A stretch of 64,000 nucleotides of DNA, from contig NZ_JAQNDA010000001.1 in the NCBI RefSeq assembly GCF_028369065.1, positions 310,001-374,000 of the forward strand, read 5' to 3'. Positions 1 to 8,207 of this stretch are shown one piece after another. A program made the position numbers and the translations under genes. Numbering within the stretch: the first letter of the stretch is position 1; every line of letters starts with the position of its first letter. This DNA is from Marinobacter sp. SS21 (GTDB lineage Bacteria; Pseudomonadota; Gammaproteobacteria; Pseudomonadales; Oleiphilaceae). Under the pieces are notes generated by a model. That model saw only the letters and a program-made list of their open reading frames with translations, ran no database searches and had not been told where the DNA came from.

Positions 1-472
1 TGATCCCCATTCTCAGGACTCGATGTTGCAGTTGTTGGGCAACCGACAGCTCGTCGCCGGCAAAGTCCCGCTGCTCGATCTGCCGATAGCTCGCCAGCCG
101 TTCCTCGTGGTAGCTCTGTAACCGGGCCAGCTCCTCGTGCACGCCCATCGGTCCCAGTATGGCCTCGGCTCTCAGCTTGACCAGCAGCGCCGAGGTGCAG
201 GGGCCGGAGCTGTCCGGTTGTGAGACCCAGCGTACCAGTTCTTCCCGGCCTTCCGGCAGCACGTGGTAGGTCTTGCGCTGGCGGCCACCGGGCGCACCAT
301 CCGCTTCGGCTTCCAGCCAGCCTGCGGCCGCCATGCGCTTGAGCTCGCGATAGATCTGCTGATGCGTGGCTTGCCAGAAATAACCAATGGAACGGTCGAA
401 GCGATTGGCCAGCTGGTAGCCGGTGGACGGCTTTTCCAGCAGGGAGGTAAGCAGGGCGTGTTGAATGGTCAT
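1..472 (-). CDS. PadR-family transcriptional regulator, truncated by the window edge
   Basis: The reading frame opens at the ATG at 472 and runs without a stop to base 1, giving 157 codons; the C-terminus lies outside the window. The N-terminus (MTIQHALLTSLLEKPSTGYQ) is typical of PadR proteins. It is followed by a winged-helix pattern: YFWQATHQQIYREL as recognition helix, then GGRQRKTYHVLPEGREEL as wing. A helical C-terminal dimerisation region begins around residue 90. PadR proteins usually repress genes for phenolic-acid or drug stress; no target can be assigned here. It starts 34 bases after the SRAP gene on the same strand, so the two may be co-transcribed. No strong Shine-Dalgarno sequence is visible. 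Confidence 0.85.
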   Translation of the reverse strand, partial: MTIQHALLTSLLEKPSTGYQLANRFDRSIGYFWQATHQQIYRELKRMAAAGWLEAEADGAPGGRQRKTYHVLPEGREELVRWVSQPDSSGPCTSALLVKLRAEAILGPMGVHEELARLQSYHEERLASYRQIEQRDFAGDELSVAQQLQHRVLRMGI

Positions 473-506
473 GGGCGAATTCTAACGGGGTGGGCAGGAC
501 TGTCAA

Positions 507-1196
507 TCAGCCCTGCCAGTGGTCGTCGGCCGGCAGGATCTCGGCTTCCCCCATGACCGCCAGTGTTTCCGGCGAGCGCACCGGGGTGATGTCGAGGGGG
601 ACGGGGATATGGCTGGTGAACAGGTGCTGGAACGGGTCGGTATTGTGCAGGTCCGGGTCGAGCCACAGCTCGAAATCGTCCGGCGTCAGCATCAGCGGAA
701 AGCTCTTGGCGTGAACGTGGCTGAAGCGCGGATGCGGGGGCAGGGTGATGAGGCTGAACGCGGGCACCCGCTGGCCGTCGAACTCCCAGATCTCATACAG
801 CCCGCCAAAGGCGATGGCGCCACTGGTGGCGCGAATGTGGTGGCACTGCTTGTTGCCCTTGGCGCCGGTCCATTCATGAAAACCGCTGGCCGGGATGATG
901 GCGCGCTGACGGGGGAAGCGCCGTTTCCATAACGGGCTGGAACCCAGCTTCCCGGCGCGGGCGTTAAAGGTGCTGTAGTTGGGCGAAGGGCGAAAGCCGC
1001 TGCCGTCCGGTTTGCGCTCGATCAGCAGTGACCAGATGGCGTCCTCCAGGACCCGCCCCCGGCCATCGTCAAACACCACCTGACCCCAGCCGCCGGGGGC
1101 GATGTTGAGCCGGGTTTCCGGGTAGAGCGGTAACCCGAGGCTCGCCATCAGCTGGCGGATGTCGGGGTCGTCGATGACGTTATAGCGTCCGCACAC
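507..1196 (-). CDS. yedK: SRAP domain protein (YedK/HMCES family), abasic-site DNA-protein crosslinker
   Basis: This 229-residue protein matches the SOS-response-associated peptidase family. Family members cover abasic sites in single-stranded DNA by a thiazolidine link through the N-terminal cysteine left after methionine removal. The expected residues are present: Cys2 in MCGRY, Asn78 in NAR, Glu108 in SGFHEW and His162 in the HAKSFPLML segment. Length is normal for the family. The gene precedes the PadR regulator by 34 bases. No LexA box was sought systematically, so SOS control is only a family expectation. Confidence 0.93.
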   Translation of the reverse strand: MCGRYNVIDDPDIRQLMASLGLPLYPETRLNIAPGGWGQVVFDDGRGRVLEDAIWSLLIERKPDGSGFRPSPNYSTFNARAGKLGSSPLWKRRFPRQRAIIPASGFHEWTGAKGNKQCHHIRATSGAIAFGGLYEIWEFDGQRVPAFSLITLPPHPRFSHVHAKSFPLMLTPDDFELWLDPDLHNTDPFQHLFTSHIPVPLDITPVRSPETLAVMGEAEILPADDHWQG

Positions 1197-1312
1197 AGGC
1201 CGCCCTCCTTATTCTCGGTGCTCATGCCGCTCTCATTGGCAAGGGTAGCATGGGGGGCTGAGACGAGCCTGGGTCGATCCATTGCTGCCGTCACCTCCAC
1301 TGTTCCCTTCAT

Positions 1313-1336
1313 CACTTCACCACTTCACCATTTCAC
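1313..1336. repeat. Short 8-bp tandem repeat (three copies)
   Basis: Three head-to-tail copies of CACTTCAC (the third is CATTTCAC) lie just past the 3' end of the MaoC gene, in the 170-base gap before the SRAP gene. The rest of this gap shows no gene. The repeat is too short to assign a role. Confidence 0.6.
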
Positions 1337-1366
1337 TACTGACGCTCTGTGCAGCCTCTGCTTCCT

Positions 1367-1831
1367 TCAGCGCGAGCGGCGGGTATACAGCACCAGATGC
1401 TCCGCCACACAGGCGGGCCGGTCCTGGTCGCGAACCTCCAGAGTGCTGCGGTAGCTGGCCCGGGTCCGGTCTTCGCCCTGGGGCCTAATCGCCAACAGTT
1501 CCACCTTGCTGCGGATCTCGGCGCCCACCATCACCGCGGTGGGAAAACGTACCCGGTCCAGGCCGTAGTTGATGCTGGCGGTGGTGCCAGCGACCCGGAA
1601 CACCTGCTGGTTTAGCAGCGGCAACAGTGACAGGGTCAGGAAGCCGTGGGCGATGGGGCTGTGCCAGGGCGACTCCCGCCGTGCCCGTGCCACATCCACA
1701 TGAATCCACTGCTGGTCACCGGTGGCATCGGCGAAGGCCTGTACCCGGTCCTGGCTGATCTGGGTCCAGGCGCTGTGGCCGAGGGTGATGCCCAGATAGT
1801 CTGTTAGGGAATCGAAAGGTATTGTCAGCAT
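1367..1831 (-). CDS. MaoC-like (R)-specific enoyl-CoA hydratase
   Basis: A single hot-dog-fold MaoC domain of 154 residues. The catalytic Asp-His pair of the hydratase-2 motif is seen as D39 and H44 in ATGDQQWIHVD, followed by the usual SPIAHGFLTLSLLP helix. Members hydrate 2-enoyl-CoA to (R)-3-hydroxyacyl-CoA, so the enzyme could serve beta-oxidation variants or polyhydroxyalkanoate supply. It lies 36 bases downstream of the class II aldolase gene on the same strand. Substrate is not predictable from sequence. Confidence 0.9.
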   Translation of the reverse strand: MLTIPFDSLTDYLGITLGHSAWTQISQDRVQAFADATGDQQWIHVDVARARRESPWHSPIAHGFLTLSLLPLLNQQVFRVAGTTASINYGLDRVRFPTAVMVGAEIRSKVELLAIRPQGEDRTRASYRSTLEVRDQDRPACVAEHLVLYTRRSR

Positions 1832-1867
1832 TGTTGTGGTCGCTCTCGATGAGGTCAGGATGAGGGA

Positions 1868-2623
1868 TTACACCGCGTAGCCCGGATTCTTGCTGTCCAG
1901 CAGGCGCCGCAGCGCCGGCCAGGTCAGGGCCGCGGCCTTGCCCAGGGACTGGGACTGGTCGGCGGTGGTCTGGATGGCCTGCGCCGAGGGCTGATGGGTG
2001 GGGCCGCAGGCCAAGGCACGCACCTGGATCTCACAGGCCTTCATCAGGAAATACAGGTAGGTGAAGGTTTCGGCCACCGTCTGACCGGCCGTCAGCAGGC
2101 CGTGATTGCGCAGGATCATCATGGACTTGTCGCCCAGGTCCCGGATCAGTCGCTGGCGCTCATCCAGATTCAGGGCAACGCCTTCGTAGTCGTGGTAGCT
2201 CAGGTGGTCCAGGCACAGCATGGCGGTCTGGCTGAGCGGCAACAGACCGTCCCGGTGGGCGGACACCGCCACGCCATCGGCCGCATGCAGGTGCATCACC
2301 GCGCCGGCGTCGTCGCGACCCAGGTGCACCGCGCTGTGGATGGTGAACCCGGCGGGATTGACCCGGCGCACGCCACCGGACTCGATCACCTGACCGTCCT
2401 GGTCCACCTTCACCAGGGACGAAGCGGTGATCTCATGGAACAACAGGCCGTAGGGGTTAATCAGGAAATGGTGCTCGGGCCCGGGTACCCGGGCCGACAG
2501 GTGGGTGAACACCAGGTCGTCCCAGCCAAACAACGCCACCAGGCGATAGGCGGCGGCCAGGTCGGTGCGGACCTGCCACTCGGCGCGGGCTTGTGCTTCG
2601 TTATTGTCGAGTCGGTCTTGCAT
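1868..2623 (-). CDS. Class II aldolase/adducin-family protein
   Basis: The protein has the zinc-binding pattern of class II aldolases: HLHAADGVAVSAH at mid-length and ILRNHGLL further on. Family members include fuculose-phosphate aldolase and many uncharacterised aldolases or decarboxylases. An in-frame ATG exists at 2638. I prefer the ATG at 2623 (251 residues) because GGAGG sits 8 bases before it, while the upstream ATG overlaps that very site. It is preceded by a terminator that separates it from the acyl-CoA dehydrogenase pair and is followed closely by the MaoC hydratase, so a retro-aldol step after hydration is plausible but unproven. Confidence 0.88.
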   Translation of the reverse strand: MQDRLDNNEAQARAEWQVRTDLAAAYRLVALFGWDDLVFTHLSARVPGPEHHFLINPYGLLFHEITASSLVKVDQDGQVIESGGVRRVNPAGFTIHSAVHLGRDDAGAVMHLHAADGVAVSAHRDGLLPLSQTAMLCLDHLSYHDYEGVALNLDERQRLIRDLGDKSMMILRNHGLLTAGQTVAETFTYLYFLMKACEIQVRALACGPTHQPSAQAIQTTADQSQSLGKAAALTWPALRRLLDSKNPGYAV

Positions 2624-2663
2624 GTCACGATCCTCCATGTTGCTTGCGGGCCTGGCCCGGAAT

Positions 2664-2690
2664 AAAAAAGGGTGGCCAACTGGCCACCCG
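2664..2690 (-). terminator. Intrinsic terminator after the acyl-CoA dehydrogenase pair
   Basis: On the minus strand an 8-bp perfect stem (GGGTGGCC / GGCCACCC, loop of 4) at 2671-2690 is followed directly by a run of six T. It lies between the dehydrogenase gene ending at 2792 and the aldolase gene starting at 2623. Confidence 0.85.
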
Positions 2691-2791
2691 AATAAAGAGG
2701 TTCCCGACTGGAGAGGGGAGGCTTTGACCCGCCGGTTGGAGTGCGGCAGAGCTCAGCCCAGGGAACCTCCAGGCTCACACACTGGGTGGTA

Positions 2792-3934
2792 TCAGCTGGC
2801 CTGCATCAGGGCGGCGTAGCGCTCCAGATGGACATCGTCGTCGCCGAGCTGGTGGTTGATGGTAATCAGGCGTTTGGCGTAATGGGCGAAGTTGTACTCC
2901 CAGGTCATGCCAATCCCGCCGTGGGACTGGATGGCATTCTCCGAGATGAACTGACCGGCCCGGCCGATGACGTTCTTGGCGGCGGCCAGGGTACGACGGC
3001 GTTCGTCGCCCTGAGCCTGGTTGGCCACGCTGGCGGCCAGGATCGCCATGGAGCGGGCCTGTTCCAGTTCGGACATCATATCCACCATGCGATGCTGCAA
3101 GACCTGGAACCTGCCGATGGGCACGCCAAACTGTTTGCGGGTCTTGAGGTAGTCCAGCGTCAGCTCGGTGGTGGTTTCCATCACCCCCACCGCCTCGGCA
3201 CACAGCGCCGCGATGGCGCGACCGGCCTGGTATTCGATGATGTCGCCGGCCTGGCCTTCACTGCCCAGCAAGGCATCGGCCGGCACCGTGACGTTGTTGA
3301 GGATGACATCGCAGCCCTTGGCCCCGTCGATGGTGGGGTAGACCCGGCGTTCCACGCCCTCGGCGTTGGGGTCGATGGCGAACAGGCTGATGCCGGCGGT
3401 GTCCCGAACGTCCCCGGAAGTACGTGCGGACACCACCAGCAAGCCGGCGTTATGGCCACCGATCACCACCGCCTTGCGGCCATTGAGGGTGTAACCGGCG
3501 GCGGTTTGCTCGGCGCGGGTGGCGACCTCGTTCAGGTCGTAGTAGCTCTGGGGTTCTTGCAACCCCACGGCCACCTGCAACTCACCGCTGGCGACGCCCG
3601 GCAGCCACTGCTGTTTTTGCTGATCGTTGCCAGCCTGTTCGATCAGGCCGCCGCCCAGGATGATGGATTGCAGGTAGGGTTCCAGGCACAGGCCGCGGCC
3701 GAGCTCGGTCATCACCGCCTGCACTTCCACGCCAGTGCCGCCGAAGCCACCCAGTTCTTCGGCAAAGGGCACGGCGGTGAGGCCCAGTTCGCCCAGCTGC
3801 TTCCAGAAATCCTCGCTGAAACCGGCCTCGGTCGCGCTGAATTGCAGCCGTTTCTCAAAGGTGTATTCACCGCGCACCAGCCGGGCCACGGTGTCTTGCA
3901 ACATCTGTTGCTCTTCGCTCAGTTTGAAATCCAT
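2792..3934 (-). CDS. Acyl-CoA dehydrogenase, subunit-like partner B
   Basis: A 380-residue acyl-CoA dehydrogenase with the N-terminal helical domain, a middle beta domain and C-terminal four-helix bundle (SHGGIGMTWEYNFAHYAKR near the end). The YEGT motif carrying the catalytic glutamate in classical members is not seen; the C-terminus reads INHQLGDDDVHLERY. AAGGAG stands 6 bases before the ATG. The upstream gene is another, different acyl-CoA dehydrogenase ending 10 bases away. Adjacent unlike dehydrogenase pairs are known to form alpha2-beta2 enzymes in steroid and side-chain degradation, and I infer the same here. FAD-dependent, cytoplasmic, electrons to ETF. Confidence 0.92.
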   Translation of the reverse strand: MDFKLSEEQQMLQDTVARLVRGEYTFEKRLQFSATEAGFSEDFWKQLGELGLTAVPFAEELGGFGGTGVEVQAVMTELGRGLCLEPYLQSIILGGGLIEQAGNDQQKQQWLPGVASGELQVAVGLQEPQSYYDLNEVATRAEQTAAGYTLNGRKAVVIGGHNAGLLVVSARTSGDVRDTAGISLFAIDPNAEGVERRVYPTIDGAKGCDVILNNVTVPADALLGSEGQAGDIIEYQAGRAIAALCAEAVGVMETTTELTLDYLKTRKQFGVPIGRFQVLQHRMVDMMSELEQARSMAILAASVANQAQGDERRRTLAAAKNVIGRAGQFISENAIQSHGGIGMTWEYNFAHYAKRLITINHQLGDDDVHLERYAALMQAS

Positions 3935-3944
3935 GGTCGTCTCC

Positions 3945-5141
3945 TTACAGGCCGAGAATCATTTTGGACACGATGTTCTTCTGGATCTCGTTGGATCCGC
4001 CAAAGATCGACAGCTTGCGGTTATTGAAGTAGTGGGCGGACAGGGGCGCCGCGTACTCGTCGGAGAGGTAGTCGCCGTCGAAGTCGAGCGCCAGTTCTTC
4101 CTCAATGAACGGAATCGCGTAGGGGCCGATGGCCCGCCGCGCCAGGTCGTTGATGGTCTGGCGGATCTCGGTACCGCGGACCTTGAGCATGGAGCTTTCC
4201 GCGCCAGGCACCCCGCCGCCTTCCACCGAGGCAATGATGCGCAGGTTGCTGATGGCCGCCGCCATCAGGTCAATCTCCACCTGGGCGATGCGTTGGCTGA
4301 AACCGGTGTCTTCGATCAGCGGACGGCCGTGCTTCAGACGTCGGCTGGCCAGCGACTTCAGGTGCCCCAGCGCCGCCTTGGACAGGCCGATGCCGGCCAG
4401 GCCGGTGCGCTCGTAGGTGAGCAGGTACTTGGCGTAGGTCCAGCCCTTGTCTTCCTCACCCACCAGATTTGCCAGCGGTACCTTGACGTCTTCAAAGAAC
4501 ACCTCGTTGACCTCGTGCTCGCCGTCCAGGGTGATGATCGGGCGCACGGTAATGCCTGGGGTGTTCATGTCGATCAGCAGAAAGGAGATGCCTTCCTGAG
4601 CCTTGACCTCGGTGTTGGTGCGTACCAGGCAGAAGATCATGTCGGCGTGCTGGCCGAGCGTGGTCCAGGTTTTCTGGCCATTGACGATGTAGTGATCGCC
4701 GTCGCGCACCGCGCGGGTTTTCAGGGATGCCAGATCAGAGCCGGCGCCGGGTTCGGAGTAGCCCTGGCACCACCAGTCTTCACCACTGAGGATGCGGGGC
4801 AAGTACTGCTGCTTTTGCTGCTCGTTACCGAACTTGATGATCACCGGTGCCACCATGTTGACCCCGAACGGAATGGTGCGGGGCACACCGTAACGACAGG
4901 ACTCTTCGTCCCAGATGTGCTTTTGCACCGCGCTCCACTCGACGCCGCCATGTTCTGCCGGCCAGTGCGTGGCGTACCAGCCTTGGGCGCTGAGAATTTT
5001 TTGCCAGCGCTGGTGGTCTTCCTTCGACAGTTTGCGGAGGCCTTTGACCTTTTCCGCAATGTCCGCCGGTAGCTTGTCATCCAGGAAGGCACGCACTTCG
5101 TCCCGGAAGGCGAGCTCTTCGGCCGTGTAGTTGATGTTCAT
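3945..5141 (-). CDS. Acyl-CoA dehydrogenase, subunit-like partner A
   Basis: A 398-residue FadE-type dehydrogenase from the start MNINYTAEE. The frame is open further upstream, but the ATG at 5141 has GAGG 8 bases before it and fits family N-termini. GYSEPGAGSDLASLKTRA and GQKTWTT are the standard beta-domain motifs; the C-terminus FGGSNEIQKNIVSKMIL has glycine where YEGT enzymes carry their catalytic glutamate. It is the first gene of the minus-strand pair with the dehydrogenase ending at 2792, and its promoter region faces the DcaP-type porin gene. Probable substrate class: branched or cyclic or dicarboxylic acyl-CoA, uncertain. Confidence 0.92.
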   Translation of the reverse strand: MNINYTAEELAFRDEVRAFLDDKLPADIAEKVKGLRKLSKEDHQRWQKILSAQGWYATHWPAEHGGVEWSAVQKHIWDEESCRYGVPRTIPFGVNMVAPVIIKFGNEQQKQQYLPRILSGEDWWCQGYSEPGAGSDLASLKTRAVRDGDHYIVNGQKTWTTLGQHADMIFCLVRTNTEVKAQEGISFLLIDMNTPGITVRPIITLDGEHEVNEVFFEDVKVPLANLVGEEDKGWTYAKYLLTYERTGLAGIGLSKAALGHLKSLASRRLKHGRPLIEDTGFSQRIAQVEIDLMAAAISNLRIIASVEGGGVPGAESSMLKVRGTEIRQTINDLARRAIGPYAIPFIEEELALDFDGDYLSDEYAAPLSAHYFNNRKLSIFGGSNEIQKNIVSKMILGL

Positions 5142-5485
5142 GGTTCCTACCTCTCGGTGCGTGATAGCGAAAATATATACCGCATAGCAGAATCGCTCAA
5201 TGATGTCCCAGTCCATCACTCTCTGTCAACGGTTGTGAAATACAAAAATCACTCTGTGACTTCGACTTTTGTCAAAATTCAATTCCGAAGGGTTGTTGCG
5301 TTAAAAGGTAAGCGATATATTCAAAAACACGGAAGCATGTGCTGCACATCGAAACATAAGCTGATTAATGTTTCGCGATGCAGAATATTAATTTTCGACA
5401 GTGGAAAGGTTTCCATCGCAGCAAACGAAAACGACACAAGACACAACAGCAGACACAACAACAGAGACAACAACAGAGGTTTGAG
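5142..5485 (+). promoter_or_regulatory. Divergent intergenic region with porin promoter and T-free leader
   Basis: This 344-base AT-rich gap separates the dehydrogenase pair from the porin. A sigma-70-like promoter fits on the plus strand: TTGTTG at 5293-5298, a 17-base spacer and TATATT at 5316-5321. The predicted leader is about 158 nt. Its last part (5417-5479) has no T for 63 bases and is built of CAA/ACA and AGA triplets, with AACAAC units at 5457-5462 and 5469-5474 running into the ribosome-binding AGAGG at 5475-5479. This resembles A-rich Hfq or Hfq/Crc targets; that reading is inference. Confidence 0.55.
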
Positions 5486-6799
5486 ATGACAAAAACAACA
5501 GCGGCTTTCCGAGCCCACCCCCTTGCCCGAGCCGTCGCTTTAACCGTGCTCCCCATGATTGCCCTGGGCGCCGGCGCTGCATCTGCCCAGGATGGCGAGT
5601 TGGAGCAGCTGCGTCAGCGGGTGGAAATGCTGGAGGCCAAACTGGAGGGTGCCGTGGCCACGGCACCGGAGATGACCGAAGAGAACCCCTACATCCTCAG
5701 GAAAGGCGACGGTCTGAAAATCGGTGACACCACCCTGTCGTTCGGTGGCTATATCAAGGCCGATCTGATCTACGGTTCCGACGGTAACGGCACCATGAAC
5801 GGTTACTCCATCGGCCTGCCCCGGACCTACGCCGCCGCAGCGGCCTCTGGCGATACCGACTGGAAGGTGGCACTGACCGCCCGGGAATCCCGTTTCAGTT
5901 TCGGTACCGAAACCGACGACGTGGCTGGCCACACGCTACGGACCTACCTCGAGATGGACTTCCAGCAGGGTATCGACGCCCCCGGTAACGAAGTGGTGTC
6001 CAACAGCTACTCACCCCGCCTGCGCCAGGCTTACGGCAGCTGGAACGGCTGGGATTTCGGCCAGACCTACACTACCTTCTCCGACCTGGCCGCCATGCCG
6101 GAGATTCTTAACCAGGGCAAGATGGCCGGCTTTATCTACGTGATGCAGCCAATGGTGCGTTACTCCATGGCCGCCCCCGGCGGCAAACTGATGGTGGCCC
6201 TGGAAAATCCGGAAGACGGCTTCGGCTCGGTATCCTATGACGATCAGTCCTACCCGGATCTGGTGGCACGTTACCAGCTGCGCAGCAGCTATGGCCTGTA
6301 CTCCATTGCCGGGGTATTGCGTAACCTGGAGGACGATGCCGCCGATCAGACCAAGGTTACCGGCGCGGTTTCCCTGAGCGGTCGAATTCCGACCTTTGGT
6401 CGTGACGACCTGCGGCTGCAGTACAACTACGGCAGCCTGGGCCGCTACATGGGCCTGTTCACCTACCCGGATGTGGATCTGGGCGCCCTGGCTGCCGGCG
6501 AGGTGGAGCCGTTGGAGACTTACGGTGCCACCGTGGCTTACCGGCATTTCTGGTCGCCGAACTGGCGCAGCAACCTGAGCCTGTCCCATACCGAGATCGT
6601 CTCCGATCTGGAGGCGTCGCCAGCGGGTACCCTCAGCTACTTCGATGCGTCCACCTCGGCGCACCTCAATCTGTTGTGGTCCGCCCACAAGAATCTCACC
6701 CTGGGCCTTGAATACGCCTACTGGGATTTCGGCGTGATCGATTCCGACAGCAGCAAGCAGTATCAGCAGGTGATGGCCTCCGCCAAGATGACGTTCTGA
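5486..6799 (+). CDS. DcaP-type trimeric outer-membrane porin
   Basis: A 437-residue porin. The N-terminus from the ATG at 5486 is a signal peptide (basic start, hydrophobic core, cleavage near ASA|QDG around residue 35). It is followed by a short coiled coil (ELEQLRQRVEMLEAKLEG) and a beta-barrel rich in alternating aromatic and polar strands ending in F (SAKMTF). The segment SFGGYIKADLIYG and the ESRFSFGTETD strand are typical of DcaP porins, which admit dicarboxylic acids and related anions. The frame is open upstream, but AGAGG lies 6 bases before 5486 and the signal peptide begins there. Next to acyl-CoA catabolic genes, it probably feeds that pathway. Confidence 0.9.
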   Translation: MTKTTAAFRAHPLARAVALTVLPMIALGAGAASAQDGELEQLRQRVEMLEAKLEGAVATAPEMTEENPYILRKGDGLKIGDTTLSFGGYIKADLIYGSDGNGTMNGYSIGLPRTYAAAAASGDTDWKVALTARESRFSFGTETDDVAGHTLRTYLEMDFQQGIDAPGNEVVSNSYSPRLRQAYGSWNGWDFGQTYTTFSDLAAMPEILNQGKMAGFIYVMQPMVRYSMAAPGGKLMVALENPEDGFGSVSYDDQSYPDLVARYQLRSSYGLYSIAGVLRNLEDDAADQTKVTGAVSLSGRIPTFGRDDLRLQYNYGSLGRYMGLFTYPDVDLGALAAGEVEPLETYGATVAYRHFWSPNWRSNLSLSHTEIVSDLEASPAGTLSYFDASTSAHLNLLWSAHKNLTLGLEYAYWDFGVIDSDSSKQYQQVMASAKMTF

Positions 6800-6864
6800 G
6801 GCGATTGGTTGCCTTCCCGGGTGACGAGTTAATCCAGCTTTTTCAGGTAGCCTTGCGCAACTTT

Positions 6865-6901
6865 GCCCCGGACCGATCCCCTCGGTTGCGGGGCTTTTTT
6901 T
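6865..6901 (+). terminator. Intrinsic terminator of the porin gene
   Basis: GCCCCG (6865-6870) pairs with CGGGGC (6889-6894), followed by seven T on the plus strand. Confidence 0.8.
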
Positions 6902-6907
6902 GGGGCG

Positions 6908-6934
6908 AAAAAAAGGCAGGGCCCTGGCCCTGCC
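6908..6934 (-). terminator. Intrinsic terminator of the glutaryl-CoA dehydrogenase gene
   Basis: A 9-bp perfect stem, GGCAGGGCC / GGCCCTGCC (6915-6934), is followed on the minus strand by seven T. It abuts the porin terminator, so the two converging genes end back to back. Confidence 0.85.
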
Positions 6935-6953
6935 TGTGGCTGCGGCTTGGGGC

Positions 6954-8123
6954 TCAGCTGAAGGCCTGAATGCCGGTCTGGCCACGGCCCAGGATCAGGG
7001 CGTGGACGTCGTGGGTGCCTTCGTAGGTGTTGACCGCTTCCAGGTTCATCACATGGCGGATCACGTGGTATTCATCGGAGATGCCGTTGCCGCCGTGCAT
7101 GTCCCGGGCAACCCGGGCGATGTCCAGGGCCTTGCCGCAGTTGTTGCGCTTGAGCAGGGATACCGCGTCCGGTGTCGCCTCGCCGGCGTCCATCATACGG
7201 CCCAGTTGCAGCACCGCCTGCAGGCCGAGGGTGATTTCGGTCTGCATGTCCACCAGCTTCTTCTGGATCAGCTGATTGGCGGCCAGCGGGCGACCGAACT
7301 GCTGGCGCTCCAGGGTGTAGTTGCGAGCGGCGTGCCAGCAGAACTCGGCGGCACCGAGGGCGCCCCAGCTGATGCCAAAGCGAGCCTTGGTCAGGCAGCT
7401 CAGCGGGCCCTTCAGGCCTTCGACGTCCAGGCGGTTCTCTTCCGCGACAAACACCTCGTCCATGAAGATGGAGCCGGTATCGGACGCCCGCAGCGAAAAT
7501 TTGCCCTCGATCTTCGGGGTGTCCAGTCCCCTGGCGCCTTCCCGCTCGATCACGAAGCCGTTGACCACGCCATCGAGTTTGGCCCACACCACGCAAATGT
7601 CGGCAATCGGCGAGTTGGTGATCCACATTTTCGAGCCGGACAGCAGGTAACCGCCGTCCACTTTCTTGGCACGGGTTTCCATGCCGCCCGGATCGGAGCC
7701 ATGGTTGGGCTCGGTGAGGCCGAAGCAGCCGACCCATTCGCCGGAGGCCAGCTTGGGCAGCACGCGCTGCTTCAGGGCTTCCTTGCCGTAGGAAAAGATC
7801 GGGTACATCACCAGGGAGGACTGCACCGACAGGGCGGAGCGGTAGGCGGAGTCCACCCGTTCCACTTCGCGGGCGATCAGTCCGTAACAGACGTGGTTCA
7901 GGCCGGGGCCGCCGTACCGTTCCGGCAGGGTGGCGCCGAGCATGCCCAGTTCGCCCATTTCGGTGAAGATGTTGCGGTCAAACTTCTCGTGACGGTTGGC
8001 TTCGGTGATGCCTGGCATCAGCCGCTGGTCACAGAAGGCGCGAATGCTGTCGCGAACCTGTCGTTCGGTTTCATCAAGCTGCTTGTCGAATTGCAGCAGG
8101 TCATCCCAGGGTGCGGAAGCCAT
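6954..8123 (-). CDS. gcdH: Glutaryl-CoA dehydrogenase-like acyl-CoA dehydrogenase
   Basis: A 389-residue dehydrogenase with the hallmark C-terminus [18 protein letters not shown]; Glu368 in YEGT is the catalytic base. [18 protein letters not shown] and [13 protein letters not shown] match the glutaryl-CoA dehydrogenase clade, which converts glutaryl-CoA to crotonyl-CoA and CO2 in lysine, aromatic and odd dicarboxylate breakdown. The start at 8123 (MASAPWDD) follows AGGAGA by 7 bases. It lies downstream of the PcaF-type thiolase on the same strand. Decarboxylating and non-decarboxylating members are hard to separate by eye. Confidence 0.88.
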   Translation of the reverse strand: MASAPWDDLLQFDKQLDETERQVRDSIRAFCDQRLMPGITEANRHEKFDRNIFTEMGELGMLGATLPERYGGPGLNHVCYGLIAREVERVDSAYRSALSVQSSLVMYPIFSYGKEALKQRVLPKLASGEWVGCFGLTEPNHGSDPGGMETRAKKVDGGYLLSGSKMWITNSPIADICVVWAKLDGVVNGFVIEREGARGLDTPKIEGKFSLRASDTGSIFMDEVFVAEENRLDVEGLKGPLSCLTKARFGISWGALGAAEFCWHAARNYTLERQQFGRPLAANQLIQKKLVDMQTEITLGLQAVLQLGRMMDAGEATPDAVSLLKRNNCGKALDIARVARDMHGGNGISDEYHVIRHVMNLEAVNTYEGTHDVHALILGRGQTGIQAFS

Positions 8124-8207
8124 GCAAGTTCTCCTGATAGACATAGACAGGCGGTGACGGGCACCGCCACAGGGTGTGTGACCGACCGCTAAGGTCGGGG
8201 TTCAGTC

